Shown here in pieces: positions 26,705 to 35,158 of a DNA stretch of 64,000 nt. The translations under genes were made by a program, and so were the position numbers. The notes under the pieces are model-generated. The model was not told the DNA's origin, searched no databases, and saw nothing but the letters and a program-made list of their open reading frames with translations. The stretch spans positions 13,372,501-13,436,500 of the forward strand of contig NC_021658.1 of assembly GCF_000418325.1 (NCBI RefSeq), given 5' to 3'. The stretch's first letter is position 1. Every line of letters begins with the position of its first letter. The DNA is from Sorangium cellulosum So0157-2 (GTDB lineage: Bacteria > Myxococcota_A > Polyangia > Polyangiales > Polyangiaceae).

Positions 26705-27846
26705 GAGGCCGGGACCTCCTCGGCGCTCTGCCCGAAATCCTCCTTGCCGGACAGGCCGAGGGCGTTGCGCTCCGCGACGAAGGTCTGGCGCATGACGCCC
26801 TCGTCGATCGTCGTGCGGACGGCGCGCACGTAGTAGACGCCCGCGAACGCGCGCCCGACGCCCTTGATGAGCACCGGCCGCCGCGACCGCAGGAGCCCGC
26901 GGTACAGGGTCGAGTCGATCTCGCCGCGGGCCTCGACCGCGGAGAGCGCCCGGTCGGTGGCGGCGCTGCCCTCGGCCGCGACGGCGGCCTCGAGCGGCGC
27001 CGGGTCGCGCAGGAGCGCCGTCGCGGCCGTGGCGCCGGCCTGCTTCAGCCCGCCCTCGACCGCGCCGCCGAGCAGCGCCTCGCCGAGCGGCGGCGCCTTC
27101 GCCGCGCCGTCCGATCGGACGAGGCGCTTGTCGATCGGATCGATCGCCGCGCCCACGGCCCGGACCGGCCCGGTCATCACGGCCTGGAGGTCGATCCACG
27201 TGAGGTTCGGCGCCTCGCGCAGGATGGTGAGGTCCGGCTGCGGCGTGTCCTCGAGCGCCCTCGGCTTGAAGTGCGCCGTCACCGCCCCCGTCTGCGGGTC
27301 CGGATCGAGGTAGCAGACGAAGCCGTTGCGCCGCGCGAGCCGCTGGACGAACTCCCAGTCGGTGCCCCGCTGGACGAGCAGCTGCCGGCTCTCCTCGTGG
27401 CGCGCGTCCGTCGCCTCGCCGACGAACGGGATATTGTACCGCTGGAAGATCTGCTCGGCGGCGTCCCGATCGGTGGCGTCGGGGTACGCCTGCACGCGCT
27501 CCTCGGCGTGGAGCAGCACGGCGGCGTCCATGGCGAGCACCTCCACGTAGGAGTTCGACTCGATGGTCTCGAAGTGCGGCCGGACGTGCGTCACGTAGCC
27601 CTCGAACATCCGGGTCGTGCTGCCGCCGGGCACCTCGACGTCGACCGACAGCTTCGCGGCGGGGGTGAAGATCCCGTCGTCCACCGGGGAGAAATCGCCC
27701 TCCGGCGACTGGGCGCAGTTGAAGCGCAGCGCGGCCACCGTGGGATCGGCGTCGCTCTCGCGCACCTCGATGCGCGTGAGCAGGCCGAGCACCGCGTGCT
27801 CGAGCGGCTCGCCCTCGACCGACACGAGGAGGCGGGGATCAGGCAC
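26701..27846 (-). CDS. Phage late control D/gp27-like hub protein
   Basis: This 381-residue protein belongs to the late control gene D family (gp27-like), whose trimer forms the hub joining tube and spike. The two tandem tube-like beta barrels are suggested by LEHAVLGLLTRIEVRESD at the start and by FEGYVTHVRPHFETIESNSYVEVLAMDA near residue 90. The middle shows the characteristic ESRQLLVQRGTDWEFVQRLARRNGFVCYLDPD. In T6SS VgrG the hub and spike are fused; here they are separate overlapping genes, as is usual in eCIS. Confidence 0.9.
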   Translation of the reverse strand: MPDPRLLVSVEGEPLEHAVLGLLTRIEVRESDADPTVAALRFNCAQSPEGDFSPVDDGIFTPAAKLSVDVEVPGGSTTRMFEGYVTHVRPHFETIESNSYVEVLAMDAAVLLHAEERVQAYPDATDRDAAEQIFQRYNIPFVGEATDARHEESRQLLVQRGTDWEFVQRLARRNGFVCYLDPDPQTGAVTAHFKPRALEDTPQPDLTILREAPNLTWIDLQAVMTGPVRAVGAAIDPIDKRLVRSDGAAKAPPLGEALLGGAVEGGLKQAGATAATALLRDPAPLEAAVAAEGSAATDRALSAVEARGEIDSTLYRGLLRSRRPVLIKGVGRAFAGVYYVRAVRTTIDEGVMRQTFVAERNALGLSGKEDFGQSAEEVPAS

Positions 27847-27876
27847 CTTGGGCTCCGGATAGGGGCACTGCCATGC

Positions 27877-28155
27877 TCACTTGTTCGGCGGGATGAGCAC
27901 CGGCCGCCCCGGCATGATCACGTCGAACGGGTCGAGCTCGCCGGACGCGTCGCAGATCTTCCAGAACCGCTTCGGATCCCGGTAGTAGCGGTGGGCGAGG
28001 TGATCGAGCCGCTCGCCCTCGGACGGCGTGTGGAAGAAGACGCCCGTGGCCTTCGGTGTCTCGCGGAGCTCCAGGACCGTGAGCTCGGCGCCAGCGCCGT
28101 CCTTGGCCACGAAGCTCGGCACCTTGGCGTAGCGGCTTGTCTTGTCGATCATCAC
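27877..28155 (-). CDS. LysM-domain tail adaptor protein
   Basis: This 92-residue protein has a LysM fold over about residues 40-92 (GERLDHLAHRYYRDPKRFWKICDASG... FDVIMPGRPVLIPP), including the final 'hPGphhxIP' signature. In contractile systems such proteins sit at the tube-baseplate joint rather than bind peptidoglycan directly (compare gp53 and Afp7-type proteins). It lies between the tube-adaptor gene and the hub gene. Confidence 0.88.
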   Translation of the reverse strand: MMIDKTSRYAKVPSFVAKDGAGAELTVLELRETPKATGVFFHTPSEGERLDHLAHRYYRDPKRFWKICDASGELDPFDVIMPGRPVLIPPNK

Positions 28156-28200
28156 AGACTCCCTTCGAAGGCCGTACGTTGAGCAGACCGCGCGCGCCGC

Positions 28201-28872
28201 TCAGAGCGGCAGGATGTTCGTGCTCTGCGAGGCCGTCGTATCCAGGAACTGCTTCGCCATCTCGGCGCGCTTCGCGCCGGTGAAGGCGAGCGCGTCCTGC
28301 ACGGCCTTGTCGTTCTTGGCGTCGGCCTCGCCGAGCACCTCGAGCTGGACGTCGACCTCGGCGCGCAGCGGGTTGAGCTCGGCATTGAAGCGCGTCTCGT
28401 TGATGTTCATGCCCGTGATGCGCACGGGCAGGACGCGCTTCTTGCCCCAGATGAAGAGCACCGTGGGCCGCTGCTGGCGCGCCTTGACCGCCTCCTTGCC
28501 GTCGGAGCTCGCGTCGGCGGCGCTCTCGGCGGGGTAGAGCAGCCCCTCGAGCGCGGACAGCTCCGGGAGGATGCCGAGCTCGGGCGCGAGGCCCTCGGCG
28601 GTCTCGTGCCGGTCGTCGAAGTCGAAGCGCACCTGGACGGTGAACGTCTGCTTGACGGTGCCGCTCGACGCGTCCGCGGCCTGCTCGCCCTTGCCGGAGC
28701 CCTTCTTGGCGCCCTCGGTGCCCGAGCCGCTCTTGCCCTGCTCGACCTGGAAAGCGCGGGCCAGCGTCTCGGGGTTGAAGCGGAACGGCAGGACGCGCTT
28801 CGCGCCGCTCGGGTAACCCCCGGGCTCGTACGCGATGAAGGCGCCGCGCAGGTAGCTCTTCGGCTCGGTCAT
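28201..28872 (-). CDS. CIS tube-adaptor protein (Afp7-like)
   Basis: This 223-residue protein opens with YLRGAFIAYEPGG... VLPFRFNPETLARAFQVEQ, the signature of the CIS tube-initiator family that forms the first rings between hub and tube. A KQTFTVQVRFDFDD strand, PTVLFIWGKKRVLPVRITGMNINETRFNAELNPLRAEVDVQLEVL and a C-terminal helix complete the fold. A Gly/Ser/Lys-rich loop (about residues 45-70) is an insertion. Its ATG overlaps the stop of the small gene upstream. Confidence 0.88.
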   Translation of the reverse strand: MTEPKSYLRGAFIAYEPGGYPSGAKRVLPFRFNPETLARAFQVEQGKSGSGTEGAKKGSGKGEQAADASSGTVKQTFTVQVRFDFDDRHETAEGLAPELGILPELSALEGLLYPAESAADASSDGKEAVKARQQRPTVLFIWGKKRVLPVRITGMNINETRFNAELNPLRAEVDVQLEVLGEADAKNDKAVQDALAFTGAKRAEMAKQFLDTTASQSTNILPL

Positions 28873-29144
28873 TGAAGCTCCTTGGCGAGGGCGGAGTACA
28901 GCTCATCGGCGAGGCGCTCGGCGCCCCGCGCGCCGAGGAGCTCGTCGGCGGGCAGCACGTCGAGCGACAGCCGCTCCAAGGCGAGCTCGCGCACGCCCGC
29001 GCGCGCGAGCGGCGAGCGCGCGAGGCGCTCGCCGAGCCGCCGCAGGGCGTCCTCGACCGTCTTCTGCACGGCCTCGGCGTCCGCGCCCTCGGACAGGCCG
29101 AGCACGGAGAGGGAGTCCATGCGCACGACAATCCTGCCGCTCAC
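28869..29144 (-). CDS. Small helical eCIS protein of unknown function
   Basis: This 91-residue protein starts at a GTG overlapping the stop of the AAA+ gene (GTGA) and stops inside the start of the tube-adaptor gene (ATGA). After a short strand (SGRIVVRMDSLSVLGL) it is all helical with many Ala/Leu/Arg/Glu residues (VQKTVEDALRRLGERLARSP). The tight double overlap implies co-translation with both neighbours. No family was recognised. It could be an assembly chaperone or a linker peptide. Confidence 0.75.
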   Translation of the reverse strand: MSGRIVVRMDSLSVLGLSEGADAEAVQKTVEDALRRLGERLARSPLARAGVRELALERLSLDVLPADELLGARGAERLADELYSALAKELQ

Positions 29145-31282
29145 GCGCGCCTCCCGCCGGGCGAGGCGGCCGCCCGCGCCGGCAGGTACCGGGCGAGCGG
29201 GCCGAAGTCGTCCTTCGAGCGCGCCAGGCCGACCTTCTCGAGCTCGCGGAACGTGGCGCGTACGAGGTGCTCGGCGCGCACAACGCCCTCGGGCTCCGCC
29301 GCTGCGAGGTGCGCGGCGGCGACGCCGATGTTGTGGATGTCGCCGCCCGCGAGCGGGAAGCGCTCGACGAACGGGGCGAGGTCGAGCGAGGGCTCCCAGC
29401 GCTCGCGCGGCGGGAGCGACCGCTCCCAGAGCGCGCGGCGCATCGAGGCGTCGGGCATCGGGAACTCGACGACGAAGCGGAGGCGGCGCAGGAACGCGGT
29501 GTCCATGTTGCTGCGCAGGTTGGTCGTCAGGATCGAGATGCCGTCGAACGACTCCATGCGCTGGAGCAGGTAGGCCACCTCGACGTTGGCGTAGCGGTCG
29601 TGGGCGTCCTTCACCTCGGAGCGCTTGCCGAACAGGGCGTCGGCCTCGTCGAAGAGCAGGACGCCGTGCCCCGCGGCCGCCTCCTCGAAGACGCGCGAGA
29701 GCGCCTTCTCCGTCTCGCCGATGTACTTCGAGACGACCTGGCTGAGGTCGATGCGGTAGAGGTTGAGCCCGAGCGCGCCCGCGAGGCACTGCGCGGCGAA
29801 GGTCTTGCCCGTGCCGGGGGTGCCCGAGAAGAGGCAGGACAGGCCGCGGCCGAGCTGCGACGGCGCGCGCGCGCCGAGGCCGAGCTCGCCGTGGACGCGC
29901 GGGCCCGCGCGATGGAAGGCCATGATGTCGTCGAGGACCTCGCGGACCGGGGGCGGGACGACGAGGTCCTCGAAGCGCGCGCCCGTCCTGAGGTGCGTGA
30001 CGAGGCGGCCCATCCGGCGCGCGCCCTGCGCGAGGAGCTCGGCGGCGATCGCGGCGGCGGCAACGACGGGCGGCGCGGGCGGCGCGGCGGCGTCGACGAC
30101 GAACGGGGCGGGCGGCGCGGGCGGCGCGGCGGCGCCCGCGAGGCGCCGCTGGACGGCGACCGCCTGCGCGGCGGCGCGGACCTCGTCGAGGCTTACGCGG
30201 AAGCGGGCGGCGAGCCCGGGGGCGGCGGACTGCGCGGCCGCGGCGGGGAGCGCGGCGGCGAGCCCGGCGGCGAAGATGCGCGTGCGGGCGGCGAGATCGA
30301 GGTCGGCGAGATCGGCCGTGGGCCAGCCGGCGGTGTGTGCGCTCTCGGGGACGAGCACGACGAGGCGGGGCAGGTGCCGCGCGACCGAGCGCACCCACGC
30401 GTCCGGGAATGATCGCGCGTGGCACGCCGCGAACAGGTCGACGACCGGCAGGCCGCCGCGGAGCCGCGCGACCTCGGCGGCGTCGGGCGGCTCGTCCCCG
30501 CCCGCGACGAGCAGCGCCGCCTCGCCGCCCACGGACGCGACGTCGATCGCGAGCTGCCGGCCGACGCGGGCCGACGGCGAGCGCACGCAGAGCACCGCGC
30601 GCGTGTCGATGATCGCGCGGGCGCCGCGGACGAGCTCCTCGGGCAGGCCGAGGCCGGGCGCAGGCGGCTCGCGGCCGACGCTGAGCGCGCTGTCCTCGAC
30701 GTCCACCGTCGTCGCGTCCACGTCCGCGCGGGAGGCGAGCAGGTGGCGCCGGACCTCCTCGGGGCGGAGCCGGAGGGGCGCCTGCGCGAGCGGCCGCGTG
30801 GACGCCGCGTCGGAGCGCTCGACGAGGCCGAGCCGCTCGGCCGCGCCGCCGGCGATCGCCTCGCAGAGCGCCTCCTCGAAGGGAATGTCGAGCGCCGAGC
30901 GGACGAGCCTGGCGAAGGCGGCGGGCGTGACGAGGTGGACGCGCTCGTCCTCGGCGAGCAGGCTGAACGCCGCGGCGACCTCCGGGAAGAGCTCGGCCGC
31001 GGCCGCGAGCAGGACGAGCCAGCAGCCGGCCTCGGAGAGGCCGAGCCGCCCGCGGAGGCGATCGGTCATCGGGTCCGCCGCGGCGGCGTGCGCGCGCATC
31101 CGCGCGCCGAGATCGCGGAAGCGGCCGCGCGCGTGGGAGAAGCCGAGCGAGGCATCGAGCGAGGCGCTGTCCTTCTCGGCGACGACGGCCTCGGCGCCGA
31201 GAAGGGCGAGCTCGCGCGCGAGGGCGAGGCCGCCCGCGCCGGGGCGCGCGACGCCGGCAGGCGTGGCAGGCGGCGCCGTCAT
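29141..31282 (-). CDS. eCIS AAA+ ATPase (Afp15-like)
   Basis: This 713-residue protein starts at the ATG overlapping the stop of the DUF4255 gene. The N-terminal 430 residues are a family-specific helical and winged-helix-like extension with Ala/Pro linkers. The C-terminal AAA+ module has Walker A GTPGTGKT (about 485-492), Walker B LLFDEADALFG (about 540-550), a sensor-1 ILTTNLRSNMD and arginine-finger-type RRLRF. Every eCIS locus carries one such ATPase, thought to act in particle assembly or cargo loading in the cytoplasm. Confidence 0.92.
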   Translation of the reverse strand: MTAPPATPAGVARPGAGGLALARELALLGAEAVVAEKDSASLDASLGFSHARGRFRDLGARMRAHAAAADPMTDRLRGRLGLSEAGCWLVLLAAAAELFPEVAAAFSLLAEDERVHLVTPAAFARLVRSALDIPFEEALCEAIAGGAAERLGLVERSDAASTRPLAQAPLRLRPEEVRRHLLASRADVDATTVDVEDSALSVGREPPAPGLGLPEELVRGARAIIDTRAVLCVRSPSARVGRQLAIDVASVGGEAALLVAGGDEPPDAAEVARLRGGLPVVDLFAACHARSFPDAWVRSVARHLPRLVVLVPESAHTAGWPTADLADLDLAARTRIFAAGLAAALPAAAAQSAAPGLAARFRVSLDEVRAAAQAVAVQRRLAGAAAPPAPPAPFVVDAAAPPAPPVVAAAAIAAELLAQGARRMGRLVTHLRTGARFEDLVVPPPVREVLDDIMAFHRAGPRVHGELGLGARAPSQLGRGLSCLFSGTPGTGKTFAAQCLAGALGLNLYRIDLSQVVSKYIGETEKALSRVFEEAAAGHGVLLFDEADALFGKRSEVKDAHDRYANVEVAYLLQRMESFDGISILTTNLRSNMDTAFLRRLRFVVEFPMPDASMRRALWERSLPPRERWEPSLDLAPFVERFPLAGGDIHNIGVAAAHLAAAEPEGVVRAEHLVRATFRELEKVGLARSKDDFGPLARYLPARAAASPGGRRA

Positions 31283-32412
31283 GGCGTGAGCTCCAAGACG
31301 ATGTACGGCGTGAACTGCGCGGGCGCGCCGGAGCCGAGGTCGACGCGGGCCGCGATGCGGTAGTCGCCCCGCGGCAGGCCGCTCAGCGCGACCGTGATGG
31401 ACCCCGACGCCACGGCCGAAGGGACGAACGTCCGCACGTCCGCGGGCGAGAACACGCCGCCGTCGGGCCACACGTAGACCAGATCGGCGCTCCCGAGGTC
31501 CCACCCGGTGAGCACGAGGGGCGCCCCTTGCGCGTGCGCGAGCGCCTGCGGCACGTCGAGCGACCGCTGCCCCGGGTCGACGACGCGGAGGTCCAGCGCG
31601 TCCGACTGGAGCGGGCCCGCGGCGACCGACACCTTGTGGACGCCCGCGGGGAGGCCCGCCGGGAGCGCGACGCCGACGGAGCGCTGCGGATCGAGGGCGA
31701 CGAGGCTCGCGCCCGCGAGCCTCGTCGAGCCGATGAAGACGGCGTCGACGGGCGACGTGAACGCGCCGTCGAGGCGCAGGAAGCCGCCCGCGGCCTGCGT
31801 GGACGGCACGACGCGCGAGAGGACCGGGCGCGGGTCGGTCGTCGGGCCGGACAGCCGGATCCCGCCGGGAGCGACCACCGGGGTGGGCGCGCCGGGGGGC
31901 AGCAGGCTGCGGAGCTGCACCGGCCAGATCTCGTAGAAGAGAAAGGGCCGGTGCTTGATCTGGAGCGGGGCGAAGAGCTTCTCGACGAGCTCCGGCGTCA
32001 CGGGGACGAGCGCGACGTGGAGCTTGCCCATGCCGCTGTTGCCCGGGAGCCCGGCCATGGGCAAGGAGAGGGTCGGCTCCGCGTGGAGGACGCGCGCCAC
32101 CTCCCCGAGCAGGCGATGGGCGCCGTCCGCATTCTTGCTCGGGCCCTCGCCGTACGTGGTCACGAGGACGAAGAGCGACAGCGTGCTCGGCGGCGGCGTG
32201 GTCGTGCCGTCGTGGTTGCGGAGCGGCCCGTCGCTCCGGTGCGTCGCGTGCTCGGTGACCCACAGGAGTGAGATGCGGATCTCCTCGTTTGTCGTGTTCG
32301 TGTCCGGCGGCGGCGCGACGAGCACGCCGCCCGAGGGCGGCTGCGAGATCCGCGTCTCGAGCACGTGCCGGAGCACCTCGCTCGCGTGGTAGAGGTTCGT
32401 GAACTCTGCCAC
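31279..32412 (-). CDS. DUF4255/Pvc16-like sheath-tube terminator
   Basis: This 377-residue protein has an N-terminal DUF4255 (Pvc16 N) domain over about residues 1-190 (LYHASEVLRHVLETRI... IRISLLWVTEHATHRSDGPLRN... LSLFVLVTTYG), the family that caps the distal end of tube and sheath. Residues 200-377 form two immunoglobulin/IPT-like beta domains (PVLSRVVPSTQAAGGFLRLDGAF; LDVPQALAHAQGAPLVLTGWDLGSADLVYV), an extension not present in the minimal family. It is coupled to the ATPase gene by a 4-bp overlap. Confidence 0.88.
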   Translation of the reverse strand: MAEFTNLYHASEVLRHVLETRISQPPSGGVLVAPPPDTNTTNEEIRISLLWVTEHATHRSDGPLRNHDGTTTPPPSTLSLFVLVTTYGEGPSKNADGAHRLLGEVARVLHAEPTLSLPMAGLPGNSGMGKLHVALVPVTPELVEKLFAPLQIKHRPFLFYEIWPVQLRSLLPPGAPTPVVAPGGIRLSGPTTDPRPVLSRVVPSTQAAGGFLRLDGAFTSPVDAVFIGSTRLAGASLVALDPQRSVGVALPAGLPAGVHKVSVAAGPLQSDALDLRVVDPGQRSLDVPQALAHAQGAPLVLTGWDLGSADLVYVWPDGGVFSPADVRTFVPSAVASGSITVALSGLPRGDYRIAARVDLGSGAPAQFTPYIVLELTP

Positions 32413-33636
32413 TCACCACCTCCCCGCGCCGGTGCCGCCAAACGGCAGGCCGGGATCGATCTCGTGGGCGCGCGGCAAGGCCGCGACAGCCGCGGCAGGG
32501 CGCGGCGGCGGCGCCTTCGTGTGCACCTCGAGCTTGCCGATGGAGACCGTGACCGCGGGCGCGGGCGCCCTCGGCGGAGCGGGGGCCGGCCTCGGCGCGG
32601 CGGCGGGCGCCTCTTGCGGGGCCCTCGGGAGCAGCTTCGCGAGCGCGGGGCTCTGCGGCTGAGGCGCCGGCGCGGGCGCGGGCCCGCGCGCGGCGCGCGC
32701 CGGCGGGACGGCCGCGGTCCCGGCCGGCCTCGGCGCGGGCTGCTCGCGGCGCGTGGGAGCTGGCTCGCGGGACAGAGCCGCCGCGGCCGCCGGCGGCGGC
32801 GCGGCGCGAGCGGCGGCGGCGACGGTCTTCGTGTCGCGCGCGGGCGCGCCGGCCCGCGGCGAAGGCCCCCGCGCCTTCCGGTCGGCGTCGTCCTCCGCGC
32901 GCGGCGCCGGGCGCGCGGCCGGGGAGCCCACCGCGGGGACCGCGTTCTGCGGGGCCGGTCGCGGTGGGCTCCCTGAGCGCGCGCCCGGCGCGGCCTCGCC
33001 GGGCGACCGCTCGACGATCAGGGTCTGCACGAGTCGCTCCACCGTGCGCAGGATCACGCGCTCCCTGACGACGAGCGGCGGGGCGCTCGCGGGCACGCGC
33101 GGGCGCTCCGCCGAAGGTTCGTGCCGCGCAGGCTCACCCGCCCGCGCCAGCGCGGCCGCCGGCGCCGCCGCGGCCCGTGCGGCCGCCGGCCTTTCGGCCC
33201 TCGCCGGCGCGCGCCCGCGCGGCGCCTCGGGGGCGCGCTCCTCGGCCCCCGGCAGCGCGCGAGGCGCCGGCGCGCGCTCGACCTCCCCACCGGCCTCGCC
33301 GGGCGGCTCCGCAGGGCGGCGCGCGCGCCTCGGCTCGGCTTCGAACCCCTCGCGCTCCTCGCGGCCACCGGCGCGCGGCGCCGCCTCGGCGCGCGGCGCG
33401 CCGCGCGGTGTCTCCGCCGCCTCACGCGCGCCCACGCCCGCCGCCGGCATCTCCGCCGCGGAGTCCGCCGCCTCGCCCTCCCGCTCGGCGCCCGCGCGCT
33501 CCGCGACGGCCGCGCTTCCCGCGCCGGCGAGCCGCGCGCCCGCCCGCGCCTCCACCGCGCCGGCCGGCGCTCCCTCGGCGCCGTTGCTGCCGGCGCTGCG
33601 GAGCGGTCCCTCGACGAGGCGCGAAAGGGCCCCCAT
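32413..33636 (-). CDS. Pro/Ala/Arg-rich disordered eCIS protein
   Basis: This 407-residue protein is almost entirely low-complexity Ala, Pro, Arg, Glu and Gly. One ordered-looking helix occurs near residues 185-210 (PLVVRERVILRTVERLVQTLIVERSPG), and a short conserved-looking C-terminus reads VTVSIGKLEVHTKAPP and LPFGGTGAGRW. No family was recognised. It lies where some clusters encode tape-measure or length-control proteins, but it lacks the long coiled coil of a tape measure. The codon pattern supports it being real, and its stop abuts the DUF4255 start. Confidence 0.6.
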   Translation of the reverse strand: MGALSRLVEGPLRSAGSNGAEGAPAGAVEARAGARLAGAGSAAVAERAGAEREGEAADSAAEMPAAGVGAREAAETPRGAPRAEAAPRAGGREEREGFEAEPRRARRPAEPPGEAGGEVERAPAPRALPGAEERAPEAPRGRAPARAERPAAARAAAAPAAALARAGEPARHEPSAERPRVPASAPPLVVRERVILRTVERLVQTLIVERSPGEAAPGARSGSPPRPAPQNAVPAVGSPAARPAPRAEDDADRKARGPSPRAGAPARDTKTVAAAARAAPPPAAAAALSREPAPTRREQPAPRPAGTAAVPPARAARGPAPAPAPQPQSPALAKLLPRAPQEAPAAAPRPAPAPPRAPAPAVTVSIGKLEVHTKAPPPRPAAAVAALPRAHEIDPGLPFGGTGAGRW

Positions 33637-33642
33637 CGCGCG

Positions 33643-33813
33643 CTACCTCCCGTCGAGCGCCTCGAAGAGCGCCCGGTCGTGGTCGGCCTCGATCAGCGCC
33701 AGGTAGGCGGCCCGCCGCGCGAGCGGCAGGCGCAGGATGGCGTCCTCGCTCCAGTGATAGCGCGCCGCCAGCTGGTGGACGTCGTGGAGCATCTTTCGTC
33801 CTCGCCCGCTCAT
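33643..33813 (-). CDS. DUF6760-like small eCIS protein
   Basis: This 56-residue protein starts at the ATG overlapping the preceding gene's stop (ATGA). It reads HDVHQLAARYHWSEDAILRLPLARRAAYLALIE, the pattern of small proteins of phage and eCIS baseplates in which helices follow a 'YHW..dIl.lp..r...yl..i' core (DUF6760-type). It sits next to the T4-baseplate-like gene as in other clusters. The family assignment is moderately sure and the exact role is unknown. Confidence 0.7.
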   Translation of the reverse strand: MSGRGRKMLHDVHQLAARYHWSEDAILRLPLARRAAYLALIEADHDRALFEALDGR

Positions 33814-34625
33814 CTCGGCAAAAAAAAAGCGGACACGTCGAAGGGGCTGGTGAAGTTGTGCCCGCAGGCCGAGCACGCGACGGCCATGCTGAGGTCGAGG
33901 TCTGGCAGGGCCGCTTCGATCGCCTGCTCCAGGGCGCTCCGCACGGCGATGGGCAGCGCCCTCGCGCGGGCGAAGTCGAACGGCTCCTCGCGCTCGCCGA
34001 AGCGCACGATGGCGCGAGAGAGCAGGAACGTCCGCCGCTCGGACTCGGTCGCGAGCGCCGCGTCGAGCAGGTCTTCCTGGTCGCCCGCCGTCGGCAGCCG
34101 CAGGACGACGCGGGTCCCGTCGGCGAGCGTCGCCTCGGTCTCGGCGGGGATCGGCCCGAGCGACACCGGCAGCGCGCTCAGGCGGAAGTCGACCGTACAC
34201 GCCGCCCCGCAGGCGGGGCACCCGACGTCGCACGCCACCTCGTCGCCCAGCGAGAGCCGCCGGATCGCGAGCAGCGCGACGTCCCGCTCCGCGATGTGCA
34301 GCGCGCGGACGCGCTCGTACGCGGCCGAGGCGTCGGCGCCCGGGGGCACCATGCAGCGCGCGACGATCTCGTTGCAGAGCGCCGCGGTGTTGGCCTCGCC
34401 TTGCCGCCGCTCCACGACCTCTTCCTCGTACCCCGTCATCGCGCGCAGCGGCAGGTCGAGCGCGCGCGTGGGCGCCCCCTCGGCCGCCGGCCCCGGCCGC
34501 GCCGCGGGCTGCCCCGGCGGCCCGGGCCGCGCCGCGGGCGCCGCGCCCTGGGCGGGCCCGCCGCGCCGCGGGGCGAAGGGGTTGTTGATCCGATCCGTCA
34601 TCGGGACGCTCGAGCTCGGGGCCAT
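33810..34625 (-). CDS. T4-type baseplate protein with two zinc-ribbon knuckles
   Basis: This protein is about 271 residues. The second in-frame ATG (34625) is preferred because a GGAGG lies 7 nt before it; ATG 34631 is also possible. After a Pro/Ala-rich head, TRALDLPLRAMTGYEEEVVE... NTAALCNEIVARCM matches the T4 gp26/gp51-like baseplate family seen in eCIS. Two Cys knuckles, CDVGCPACGAAC in the middle and CSACGHNF near the end, can bind a zinc ion. It overlaps the DUF6760-like gene and follows the tube gene. Confidence 0.78.
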   Translation of the reverse strand: MAPSSSVPMTDRINNPFAPRRGGPAQGAAPAARPGPPGQPAARPGPAAEGAPTRALDLPLRAMTGYEEEVVERRQGEANTAALCNEIVARCMVPPGADASAAYERVRALHIAERDVALLAIRRLSLGDEVACDVGCPACGAACTVDFRLSALPVSLGPIPAETEATLADGTRVVLRLPTAGDQEDLLDAALATESERRTFLLSRAIVRFGEREEPFDFARARALPIAVRSALEQAIEAALPDLDLSMAVACSACGHNFTSPFDVSAFFLPR

Positions 34626-34645
34626 CGCCATGCCTCCGCGCGGGC

Positions 34646-35146
34646 TCAGGTCTCTGCCGGCTCTTGCAGCGTCGTGTCGCGCTGGAAGCCCTCGTGCTCG
34701 ATCTTGATCATCGTGATCGCGACGGCGTTCGCGTTGGCGTCCATCTCCGGCGTCGCCTGGTACTCGCTCACCCAGGCGCGGCGGACCTTGAACCGGAACA
34801 CCGGCGTCCCCTGGAGGTTCAGGACCTCGATCGCGAGGTCCTTCCGGTACTTCGCGAGCGACATCGCGGCGGAGCCGTCGAGGTTGTTGACCAGGTTGGC
34901 CCACTCCTCGAAGGTCGCGTCGTGGGTGAGGCCGGCCTCGAGGGTGATCGGCTCGAACTTCGTCCGACCGGGCAGCTTGCGCACGATCGACGGGTCGCCC
35001 GCCTCGCGCCACTCGATGGCTTCCGTCGTCTTCTTGAGGGCGCTCATCTTCGAGAGCCCGGCCACGGGCCGCCCGTCGAGGATGACCCTGAACTTGAAGT
35101 TCTTGTACGGGTCGCTTCTGTGGCTGTTCACCGAGAACTGCGGCAT
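34646..35146 (-). CDS. Contractile tail tube protein (gp19/Hcp-like)
   Basis: This 166-residue protein is a tail-tube subunit with the family opening YKNFKFRVILDGRPVAGLSKMSALKKTTE and the following WREAGDPSIVRKLPGRTKFEPITLEAGLTHDATFEEW. The C-terminus VAITMIKIEHEGFQRD matches the inter-subunit strand of T4 gp19-like tubes. It forms the inner tube that is driven through the target membrane. Only one tube gene is present here, whereas Afp and PVC clusters carry several. Confidence 0.93.
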   Translation of the reverse strand: MPQFSVNSHRSDPYKNFKFRVILDGRPVAGLSKMSALKKTTEAIEWREAGDPSIVRKLPGRTKFEPITLEAGLTHDATFEEWANLVNNLDGSAAMSLAKYRKDLAIEVLNLQGTPVFRFKVRRAWVSEYQATPEMDANANAVAITMIKIEHEGFQRDTTLQEPAET

Positions 35147-35158
35147 GGTGCTCCCTCG

